From positions 365 through 20,658 of the forward strand of contig DEWH01000029.1 of NCBI GenBank assembly GCA_002363155.1: DNA of 20,294 nucleotides, written 5' to 3'. Below the pieces are notes generated by a model. The model saw only the letters and a program-made list of their open reading frames with translations. It made no database searches and was not told the DNA's origin. The translations under genes were made by a program, and so were the position numbers. Below, one piece after another: positions 14,246 to 20,294 of the stretch. Source of the stretch: Ruminococcaceae bacterium UBA3215 (GTDB lineage Bacteria; Bacillota; Clostridia; Oscillospirales; Ruminococcaceae). Each line of letters starts with the position of its first letter. The first letter of the stretch is position 1.

Positions 14246-15010
14246 TCAGAACATCTCGGCGCGTATCCGGGAGGTGACGAATGCACCTTCAAGCGCCTGA
14301 CCGTTCGGTTTCGGGTGAAGTCCGTCTTTGAGATATCTGCCTTCTCCGCCGATATTCTCAAACTTCTCGCAGATGCCGGTACAGTGGAAGCAGTCTATCA
14401 TCTGCACGCTCATAGCGCCTGTTACCTTTACGAAAACTTCGCGTATCTGACGTTCGATCTTTGCATTGTGCGCCGGATCGGCTGATTGGATAGGCGTAAG
14501 AACAAATATCCGCGCATCGGGAAAGTTCTCCGAGATAGTCTGTATGCACCAGCGCATAGCACCTGCCTCCGTGAACAGGTTCAGCGCGGGATTGTCCGTC
14601 AGCGTCTTGCCGCTGCACGCTTTTTCCGCATCGCCGAGCATATCTGCATCGTCGTTCGTTCCCATTGCAAATGCGAACACATCTGGAACGGGAGCAATAC
14701 CGTTCTTCACATCAGACAGGAAATGCTGCACATGAACGACCGCACAGTTGTTCGCCTGCTTCTGTAACTCCTCCATATCCTCGGTAGGGAGCCAGCCGTC
14801 GCTTATGCCGGCAAAATCCGGGCTGTCATAGTCCTGCGTGGTCACGCTCCTGCCTCCGACAGTCATAGTGCGCTTGTACCAAACCGCACTGCCTACTGCA
14901 ACATTGTGATGCGATGCAAATCCGAGATTTTTGTACACATGATAAGACCACTGTTCGCCGGCAGTTATACTGTCTCCGTCAACACCTAAGTTCATCTTTC
15001 CGAAATCCAA
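14246..15010 (-). CDS. SGNH/GDSL-family hydrolase
   Basis: The 254-residue product has the SGNH blocks: GDSITAG (Ser14), the block II Gly near 40 (AVGSAV), GTND (Asn119) and DGLHP (Asp229, His232). It is therefore a Ser-Asp-His esterase or deacetylase of the lysophospholipase/acetylesterase superfamily. There is no signal peptide, so it should work in the cytosol, perhaps deacylating imported sugars; the substrate is unknown. The start is a TTG at 15010 with AGAGGA 8 nt upstream; the ATG five codons later (14995) is an alternative with a badly spaced site. It follows dtd by 30 bp on the same strand, probably as the last gene of that operon. Confidence 0.85.
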   Translation of the reverse strand: MDFGKMNLGVDGDSITAGEQWSYHVYKNLGFASHHNVAVGSAVWYKRTMTVGGRSVTTQDYDSPDFAGISDGWLPTEDMEELQKQANNCAVVHVQHFLSDVKNGIAPVPDVFAFAMGTNDDADMLGDAEKACSGKTLTDNPALNLFTEAGAMRWCIQTISENFPDARIFVLTPIQSADPAHNAKIERQIREVFVKVTGAMSVQMIDCFHCTGICEKFENIGGEGRYLKDGLHPKPNGQALEGAFVTSRIRAEMF

Positions 15011-15040
15011 CTTATTGTTCCTCTTTTTTTGCTGTACTTT

Positions 15041-15484
15041 TTATATTTGTTCACTGTCAAGAATAACAGTGAACGGACCGTCGTTGAGCAGTTCCACCTT
15101 CATATCGGCGCCGAATATCCCCTTCTCCGTGTGAAAATGCTCCGAGCATTCCGAAACAATATACTCGTAAAGCTCGTTGGCGAGTGCAGGGTTGCCGGCT
15201 TTTATGAACGACGGGCGGAAACCGTGCTTACAATCGGCATAAAGCGTGAACTGCGATATCAGCAGAAGCTCACCGTTCACATCGGAGAGCGAAAGATTGG
15301 TCTTACCGTTCTCGTCATCGAATATCCGCAGTCCAAGCAGCTTGTGAATAAGCTTGTCGGCAGTCTCCCTCGTGTCGCCCTCTCCGACTCCGATCAGCAC
15401 CATAAACCCTTTTCCTATGCTGCCGACAGTTTCTCCGTCAACAGTAACCGAAGCGTGAGTGACGCGCTGTATAACAAATTTCAT
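15041..15484 (-). CDS. dtd: D-aminoacyl-tRNA deacylase
   Basis: This 147-residue protein is full-length Dtd, which removes D-amino acids (and misloaded glycine) from tRNA in the cytosol. The family signatures SQFTLYAD (Ser77 to Thr80) and the Gly-cisPro motif NDGPFT (Gly136-Pro137) are present, as is the MKFVIQRV start. The ATG has GAGG close upstream. It lies 20 bp after the chemoreceptor gene and 30 bp before the SGNH hydrolase gene, all on the minus strand without a terminator, so it is probably carried on the chemoreceptor transcript. Confidence 0.95.
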   Translation of the reverse strand: MKFVIQRVTHASVTVDGETVGSIGKGFMVLIGVGEGDTRETADKLIHKLLGLRIFDDENGKTNLSLSDVNGELLLISQFTLYADCKHGFRPSFIKAGNPALANELYEYIVSECSEHFHTEKGIFGADMKVELLNDGPFTVILDSEQI

Positions 15485-15504
15485 CTGTCCTCAACCGTTC
15501 CCGT

Positions 15505-17322
15505 TCATATTCTGAAGTTGCGGAGCTGATGTTCAAGCACCTGTGCCTGGCTCGCAAGTTCCTCGGAGCTTGCCGCCGACTGCTGTGCAGTAGCCGCGTT
15601 ATTCTGAACAACTTCGGTAATGCTGGTAAGACCGTTGGTAACGGTTCCGATATCAACCGCCTGCTGGCTTGAGGAATCGGCTACCTTGCCGACAAGAACG
15701 CTGAACTCGCGGACAGACTCGCTTACCTGTTCAAGCGAGCGGCTTGCGGATTCGTTGAGCTGAACGCCCTGATCCACTGCGGATACACAGCGTCCGATGA
15801 CCTGAACTGCATCTTTTGCTGCTTCAGCGGACTTGCTTGCGAGGTTACGGACTTCATCTGCAACGACAGCAAAGCCCTTACCCGCATCTCCTGCTCTTGC
15901 AGCTTCAACAGCCGCGTTGAGAGCAAGTATATTCGTCTGGAAAGCAATATCGTCGATAAGCTTTGCGATAGACTGTATCTCCTCGGAAGCCTTGCGTATA
16001 TCTTCGATAGCGCCGCTGAGGTTCTTCATATTCTCGTTGCCTGTCTCAACATTCTGTACTGTCTGCTCGGACAGGTTTCTCATACGGTCTGTCATCTCCG
16101 CATTTGCGGTGACATTCTCGTTGATGCCCTTGATAAGCGAATCAAGTTCCTTGATAGTGCTTGCTTCTGTTGTTGAGTTGTTTGCAAGGTTCTGCGCACC
16201 GCTTGCAAGTGAGCCTGCACCGCTGTTTACCTGGTCTCCTGCCTCTCTGATAGTTACAAATGTGGATCTGAGGGAAGCGGAGATGTTGTTGAGAGATGTC
16301 TTGATATTGTTGAATTCGCCCTCGTATGAAACACTGCTCTCTGCGGTGAGGTTGCCCTTCGATATCTCGCTGAGCATATAGTCGATATCCTTTATGTAGG
16401 ATCCGAGATTCTGAATGGTCCTTTCCATAGCCTGTGAGAGGACCTCTGTCTCATCGCCGCGGTCATTTGCCCTGAACGAAGTATCTATCTCGCCGCGCGA
16501 GAACTTTTCGAGACATTCGGTAGTCACTGTGATAGACAGCGCGATCTTCTTGGCAACACCGATAGAAACGACAGTTCCGATAGTTGTGAGGATACCTGCC
16601 CAGACAAGAAGGAGAACTATCGCAATTTTACCGCCGGAGTAGATATTTGATGCATCGGAGGCAAAGATAACTGTGAACTCATTGTGATCGGCAACCGGAG
16701 AAGAGAAAATGACATAGGAGGACATCGAATTGCCCTCATGCGCTGCGACACCGGACTTTGCCTTTGCGAGGACCCCGTCATAAATCTTATCTCCGCTTAC
16801 GGAAGAGCCAATCTTGCTCAGATCGGTGGATACCATTATCTTGCCGGTATTGGTATTGACAACATATCCCCATGTCCCGCTGCTCTTCATTATATCGGTA
16901 GCGTAGTCAAAATATGTACCCACAAGCTCTCCGACAATTATATCGGAGCCGCGGTTGTACGCAACGAGATATATATTTCCGGAAGGAATGTATGTGATAT
17001 TCACACCGTTTGCCGCAAGAGCTCTTGATTCGTTCTCGAAGTCCTTGTAATCATAGCTTCTTGTATCTCCGAGCATGAAAACATCTTCATAAATATCATT
17101 ATGCTCACCGGGAACCGCTTCCTTGAGACCGTTCGGGAGGAAGCTCAATTCCTCGTGCATCGAATTCATAACACTTCCGATAACGGTATTTCCGAACAAA
17201 TTGGCAAAGTTTCCCTCTACGATATCCATTGTTACAGCCGCAAAGACCGCTACGGCAAATGAACCGATACCGGCACAAAGAATACCGAGTCTTAAAAGTC
17301 GTTTTTTGATTGATGTTTTCAT
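15505..17322 (-). CDS. Methyl-accepting chemotaxis protein
   Basis: The 605-residue receptor has a membrane helix at about 11-31, an extracellular sensor of about 200 residues (Cache-like, with GTYFDYATDIMKSSGTWGYV), a second helix at about 231-256, HAMP at about 257-310 and a long coiled-coil signalling domain. The kinase-contact tip IDDIAFQTNILALNAAVEAA lies at about 456-475, followed by ARAGDAGKGFAVVADEVRNL. It would couple an outside ligand to CheA/CheW in the membrane array. The ligand cannot be told from sequence. No C-terminal CheR-binding pentapeptide is seen. AAAGGAAT is well spaced upstream of the ATG, and a good promoter lies at 17365-17393. No flagellar or che genes are in the window. 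Confidence 0.95.
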   Translation of the reverse strand: MKTSIKKRLLRLGILCAGIGSFAVAVFAAVTMDIVEGNFANLFGNTVIGSVMNSMHEELSFLPNGLKEAVPGEHNDIYEDVFMLGDTRSYDYKDFENESRALAANGVNITYIPSGNIYLVAYNRGSDIIVGELVGTYFDYATDIMKSSGTWGYVVNTNTGKIMVSTDLSKIGSSVSGDKIYDGVLAKAKSGVAAHEGNSMSSYVIFSSPVADHNEFTVIFASDASNIYSGGKIAIVLLLVWAGILTTIGTVVSIGVAKKIALSITVTTECLEKFSRGEIDTSFRANDRGDETEVLSQAMERTIQNLGSYIKDIDYMLSEISKGNLTAESSVSYEGEFNNIKTSLNNISASLRSTFVTIREAGDQVNSGAGSLASGAQNLANNSTTEASTIKELDSLIKGINENVTANAEMTDRMRNLSEQTVQNVETGNENMKNLSGAIEDIRKASEEIQSIAKLIDDIAFQTNILALNAAVEAARAGDAGKGFAVVADEVRNLASKSAEAAKDAVQVIGRCVSAVDQGVQLNESASRSLEQVSESVREFSVLVGKVADSSSQQAVDIGTVTNGLTSITEVVQNNAATAQQSAASSEELASQAQVLEHQLRNFRI

Positions 17323-17364
17323 GATGTTATTCCTTTCGATTCAAGGACTTAAATACTTATTGAC

Positions 17365-17393
17365 ATTTTAACACAAATTATCGCAAAAATCAA
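17365..17393 (-). promoter_or_regulatory. Sigma-A promoter of the chemoreceptor operon
   Basis: On the minus strand, TTGATT (17388-17393), 17 bp, and an extended -10, TGTTAAAAT, with the hexamer at 17365-17370. It predicts a leader of about 35 nt. It is separated from murA by the terminator at 17415-17447. Confidence 0.7.
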
Positions 17394-17414
17394 GTGTTTT
17401 CCGATAATTCGGCA

Positions 17415-17447
17415 AATTAAAAACTCCCGCACATTTCTGTACGGGAG
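17415..17447 (-). terminator. Intrinsic terminator of murA
   Basis: On the minus strand, CTCCCGTACA pairs with TGTGCGGGAG around a GAAA tetraloop, followed by TTTTTAATT. A classic rho-independent terminator, 12 nt after the murA stop codon. Confidence 0.9.
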
Positions 17448-17458
17448 AAATTTTCCGG

Positions 17459-18739
17459 TCATATAGCCTGTCTTATCTTATCGGGCATCGTTCTCTTTAC
17501 GATGTCAGCGCCCATTGCACGGAGTTTCACATCCATATTGTCGTATCCGCGCTCGATGTGGTATATATCTTCTATCTCTGTAACGCCGTCGGTGCTCAGT
17601 CCCGCGATTATAAGCGCAGCGCCTGCACGCAGGTCTGTTGCCTTTACGGGAGCGCCGGTGAGGTGATCCACGCCTTCGATGACGGCGACTTTTCCGTCAA
17701 CGGAGATATCCGCGCCCATTCGGCGGAGCTCATCGGCATATCTGAAACGGTTGTCAAAAATGCCTTCTGTGATTATGCTTGTACCCTTTGCAAGGGTAAG
17801 GAGTGCCGCAAGCTGAGGCTGCATATCGGTGGGGAAACCGGGATGCGGCATAGTCTTGACGGTTATTCTGTCGTAATTGCCCTGACCTATGACTCTTACG
17901 CTGTCATCGTATTCCATAACAACGACGCCTATCTTGCGTAGCTTTGATGTTATAGGTTCAAGGTGCTTCGGAATTACATTTCTGATAAGCGCATCGCCCT
18001 TTGTTGCCGCCACAGCTATCATAAACGTACCCGCCTCGATCTGATCGGGGATTATGGAATATTCGGTGCCGTGGAGCCTGTTTACGCCCTTGATCTTGAT
18101 GACATCGGTACCTGCGCCCATAATATCCGCGCCCATGGAGTTTAGGAAGTTCGCAAGATCAACTATATGCGGCTCCTTGGCTGCATTTTCAAGGATCGTG
18201 AGCCCCTCAGCCTTAACGGCTGCGAGCATAGCGTTTATTGTTGCGCCTACCGAAACCTTATCGAAGTAGATCTGGGTACCGAAAAGGAAATCAGCCTTGA
18301 TATCAACGATACCGTGCTCGATAGAGCACTTTGCTCCGAGAGAACGGAAGCATTTGAGATGCTGATCCATAGGTCTGTCACCGAGGTCACAGCCGCCGGG
18401 CATAGGCACCTGAGCATGTCTGAATCTGCTGAGAAGTGTTGCAAGGAAATAGTAAGAAGCTCTCATGGATCTTGCAAGCTCGTAAGGAACCGGCATATCC
18501 CTGATAGGTCTCGGGTCTATTTCGAGCGTATTCTTATTGATGAATCTGATCTCTGCTCCGAGTTCACGGAGAATACGGAGATCGATATTAACATCGTTTA
18601 TGGAAGGAACATTTTCGAGCACGCAAGGCTCATCGGCAAGGATAACGGCAGGTATTATCGCGACTGCTGCGTTCTTTGCTCCGCTTATCTCGACTTCACC
18701 CGTAAGTCTGTTTCCGCCGTTTATAATAAATTTCTCCAA
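17459..18739 (-). CDS. murA: UDP-N-acetylglucosamine 1-carboxyvinyltransferase (MurA)
   Basis: MurA transfers enolpyruvate from PEP to UDP-GlcNAc, the first committed step of peptidoglycan synthesis in the cytosol. The 426-residue product is full length. From the TTG start, catalytic and binding residues fall at Lys22-Asn23 (AKNAA), Cys117 (GGCDLGDRP, the fosfomycin target) and Asp305 (GFPTDMQPQ), with DLRAG near the end. The start is taken as TTG 18739 because AAGAGG lies 8 nt upstream and homologues begin with MEKFIINGG. An in-frame TTG at 18853 would add 38 residues unlike any MurA and has no ribosome site. Cys in place of Asp predicts fosfomycin sensitivity. It has its own promoter and terminator. 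Confidence 0.96.
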   Translation of the reverse strand: MEKFIINGGNRLTGEVEISGAKNAAVAIIPAVILADEPCVLENVPSINDVNIDLRILRELGAEIRFINKNTLEIDPRPIRDMPVPYELARSMRASYYFLATLLSRFRHAQVPMPGGCDLGDRPMDQHLKCFRSLGAKCSIEHGIVDIKADFLFGTQIYFDKVSVGATINAMLAAVKAEGLTILENAAKEPHIVDLANFLNSMGADIMGAGTDVIKIKGVNRLHGTEYSIIPDQIEAGTFMIAVAATKGDALIRNVIPKHLEPITSKLRKIGVVVMEYDDSVRVIGQGNYDRITVKTMPHPGFPTDMQPQLAALLTLAKGTSIITEGIFDNRFRYADELRRMGADISVDGKVAVIEGVDHLTGAPVKATDLRAGAALIIAGLSTDGVTEIEDIYHIERGYDNMDVKLRAMGADIVKRTMPDKIRQAI

Positions 18740-18747
18740 AACATTAA

Positions 18748-18753
18748 CCTCTT
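18748..18753 (-). promoter_or_regulatory. Ribosome site deciding the murA TTG start
   Basis: AAGAGG on the minus strand, 8 nt before TTG 18739. Just upstream is TTGGTCA/TGACCAA (18764-18770, 18778-18784), a 7-bp stem with a 7-nt loop that could control access to it. Confidence 0.65.
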
Positions 18754-18899
18754 GTTCGGTATTTTGGTCACAGCAGATGACCAATGAACCTGAAGCGTCC
18801 GCTCCGCGGATCGCGATAGGGCTTTGGGAGTAGATCAGAATCCGTTCTGACAAAAAGGCATACCGATACAGGGCATAGCATACCGTACCAGTAAGTTAG

Positions 18900-18928
18900 A
18901 TTATAGCACACTTTCTTCCAAAAATAAA
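18900..18928 (-). promoter_or_regulatory. Extended -10 promoter of murA
   Basis: On the minus strand, TGCTATAAT gives a perfect extended -10 (hexamer 18900-18905). The -35 at 18923-18928 (TTTATT) is weak. It predicts a leader of about 150 nt with two small hairpins (TCAGAA/TTCTGA at 18835-18850 and TTGGTCA/TGACCAA at 18764-18784). The rest of the gap up to 19094 holds only an imperfect inverted repeat, GGTACTT/AAGTACC (18980-19014), and no clear terminator for the gene upstream. Confidence 0.7.
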
Positions 18929-19094
18929 GCCTTTTCAGAGAAAATCTACATTTTCAACATATATTTTTAACAGGATCGCGGTACTTATGCATACCACAAT
19001 AAGGGAAAAGTACCGTATTTTAACGTTTTATCCCCTCAAAGCGCTTTAACACGCACCGGATAATGTTTTTCACATTTTTGTCTATTATGCACAA

Positions 19095-20210
19095 CTATTC
19101 TTCGATTATAACGATCTCATCATCGTCTTCCGGCAGTGTATCTTCTTCATAAGCGGGAATGACGACAGTTTCTTCATTAGCCGGGGTCTGTTCCGTATTC
19201 TCTGTCTCCGCGGTCACTGCTTCATCAGAAACCTGCACAGCACCGCTCTCCGCGGCATCTTCACCCTCTGCCGGGTCTGCCGTATCTGCCGAGTCTGCCG
19301 GAACTGTGGTATCTTCGGAAGCCGCGGTAGGCAGAGTTTCGGCGTTGATCTCTTCTTCAGATGACTTCTTCGGCTTTACGGTTTTCTTGGTGGTAGTGCT
19401 TTCTTCGGAAACTTCCGGCTCTATCTTGATGATCTTTACGGAGTCGATTATGACAGACTGGAGAGGTTTGGACGGTATATTCTGCTTATCGTCCGACTTA
19501 TTGCCGGATACAACTTCGACGGAAGTGATTGCTTTGAGCACATCGAAGCCGTCGATCACCTGCCCGAACACGGTGCTTGTGCCGTCAAGATCGTACAGAC
19601 CGCCTACGCGTTTATATTTCTCCTTTACCTCTTCCGGGATAGCTTTCAGCTTATCGAGGTATTCCTGGTATTTTTTCTTGTCCTCTTCGAGGAGTCTTGC
19701 CGAGATCTCCTCATTGCCGAGCTGTTCGGTGAGCTTATTGATGACTGCGTCAATATCCTGGGGCTTATCGTTGTCAACGATATAGAACTGCGCATAGCAG
19801 CCTTTTTTGGAGGAGGCAAGACACAGTGCGCCGTAGAAGTTGAAGGTGACGGGAGATGTCTCCACGGGTATGTAAAGCGAATCCGGGACATTTCCGTCAC
19901 TTCCGTCTCCGTTCAGCGATCCGCCCTGGATAACATATTCGTCGATGATGCGGTGAATGGTGGTGCCGTCGTAATAGCCGCGGTCAGCATATTCAACAAA
20001 ACGGTCAACTGCATTCGGAGCTGCCCCGTGGAACAGCTTCGCTGTAATATCGCCGTAATCACGCACGCTGATAACAGCGTACATATCGTTTTCTTCCAGC
20101 GCAACTTCACCGAGATTGCCCACAACAGGCTCTCCTCCGCAAGCCGCAGCCGCAATTATCATAGCCGCAGCAAATATCGCCGCAGCCGCCCTTTTCAGTG
20201 TTCTTATCAT
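19095..20210 (-). CDS. Cyclophilin-type peptidyl-prolyl isomerase lipoprotein with acidic tail
   Basis: The 371-residue product starts with a lipoprotein signal (basic, hydrophobic, AAAC with Cys24), so it should be anchored outside the membrane. A cyclophilin domain spans about 40-265: TTIHRIIDEYVIQGG carries the active Arg87 and Gln95, AQFYIV follows, and FGQVIDGFDVLKAI closes it. A charged helical insertion at about 155-205 (LLEEDKKKYQEYLDKLK) interrupts the domain. Residues about 268-371 are a low-complexity Glu/Thr/Ser/Ala tail ending in a highly acidic stretch. The usual Trp of cyclosporin-binding cyclophilins is not seen. Helping exported proteins fold is inferred. GGAG lies 10 nt before the ATG. 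Confidence 0.9.
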   Translation of the reverse strand: MIRTLKRAAAAIFAAAMIIAAAACGGEPVVGNLGEVALEENDMYAVISVRDYGDITAKLFHGAAPNAVDRFVEYADRGYYDGTTIHRIIDEYVIQGGSLNGDGSDGNVPDSLYIPVETSPVTFNFYGALCLASSKKGCYAQFYIVDNDKPQDIDAVINKLTEQLGNEEISARLLEEDKKKYQEYLDKLKAIPEEVKEKYKRVGGLYDLDGTSTVFGQVIDGFDVLKAITSVEVVSGNKSDDKQNIPSKPLQSVIIDSVKIIKIEPEVSEESTTTKKTVKPKKSSEEEINAETLPTAASEDTTVPADSADTADPAEGEDAAESGAVQVSDEAVTAETENTEQTPANEETVVIPAYEEDTLPEDDDEIVIIEE

Positions 20211-20234
20211 TACTCATCATCTCCGTCAGAGATT

Positions 20235-20294
20235 GTCGCGCTCCGCGCTCGAGAGAGCCGCTTGCGCTCGAGAAGGTCGCGCACGGCGCTCGAG
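20235..20294 (+). repeat. Tandem XhoI-site repeat, copy D (runs off the window)
   Basis: Three diverged units with CTCGAG (TCGCGCTCCGCGCTCGAGAG, CGCTTGCGCTCGAGAAGG, TCGCGCACGGCGCTCGAG) begin 25 nt upstream of the cyclophilin start. Orientation is plus, unlike A to C it is not next to a visible stop codon. Whether the hairpin module follows cannot be seen. Confidence 0.75.

Noticed and set aside
18740..18853. 38-residue N-terminal extension of MurA from TTG 18853
   Set aside because: No ribosome site, no similarity to MurA, and a well-spaced AAGAGG selects TTG 18739.
18980..19014. GGTACTT/AAGTACC inverted repeat as terminator of the cyclophilin gene
   Set aside because: The 21-nt loop and lack of a U-tract make termination unlikely.

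Overview
The window looks like a chromosomal segment from an anaerobic, spore-lineage Clostridia, most likely Oscillospiraceae/Ruminococcaceae (Ruminococcus or [Eubacterium] siraeum-like). The grounds are a SpoIVB sporulation protease, a DUF1540 Cys-rich mini-protein, a Cna_B/SpaA-modular surface adhesin, a GH127 enzyme for plant arabinose, a Gram-positive chemoreceptor, consensus sigma-A promoters and AGGAGG-type ribosome sites. The genus is inferred from gene content and style, not proven.

Layout. (1) 1-5221, minus: the N-terminal 1740 residues of a giant secreted adhesin whose C-terminus lies outside the window. (2) 5222-5642: divergent control region with a near-perfect promoter for the adhesin, a long leader and a TGTTCA-type inverted repeat. 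(3) 5643-7538, plus: cytoplasmic GH127 beta-L-arabinofuranosidase. (4) 7539-7918: two convergent copies of a repeat element (tandem XhoI-site repeats, a nested hairpin and a conserved block) around one shared terminator. (5) 7919-10231, minus: membrane-anchored EAL phosphodiesterase fused to a roughly 400-residue beta-helix. (6) 10232-10636: its consensus promoter, plus a GC-rich insert flanked by 31-bp copies of a terminator hairpin. (7) 10637-12651, minus: two unknown membrane proteins (ATGA overlap), a uridine phosphorylase-like enzyme translated by coupling, and a 55-residue DUF1540 protein. (8) 12830-13897, plus: SpoIVB. (9) 13898-14245: third copy of the repeat element and a second repeat family. 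(10) 14246-17322, minus: chemoreceptor, D-aminoacyl-tRNA deacylase and SGNH hydrolase, apparently one operon. (11) 17459-18739, minus: MurA with its own promoter, leader and terminator. (12) 19095-20210, minus: cyclophilin-type lipoprotein, followed at the window edge by a fourth stretch of the tandem repeat.

The genes do not form one pathway. Themes that recur are contact with plant or host surfaces (adhesin, GH127, chemoreceptor, c-di-GMP turnover) and housekeeping (MurA, Dtd, nucleoside salvage). The most unusual items are the EAL/beta-helix fusion and a dispersed composite element. Its three complete copies each begin at the stop codon of a gene, lie in that gene's sense direction, and keep a nested hairpin with an invariant TGAA loop while the stem sequence changes by compensating pairs.
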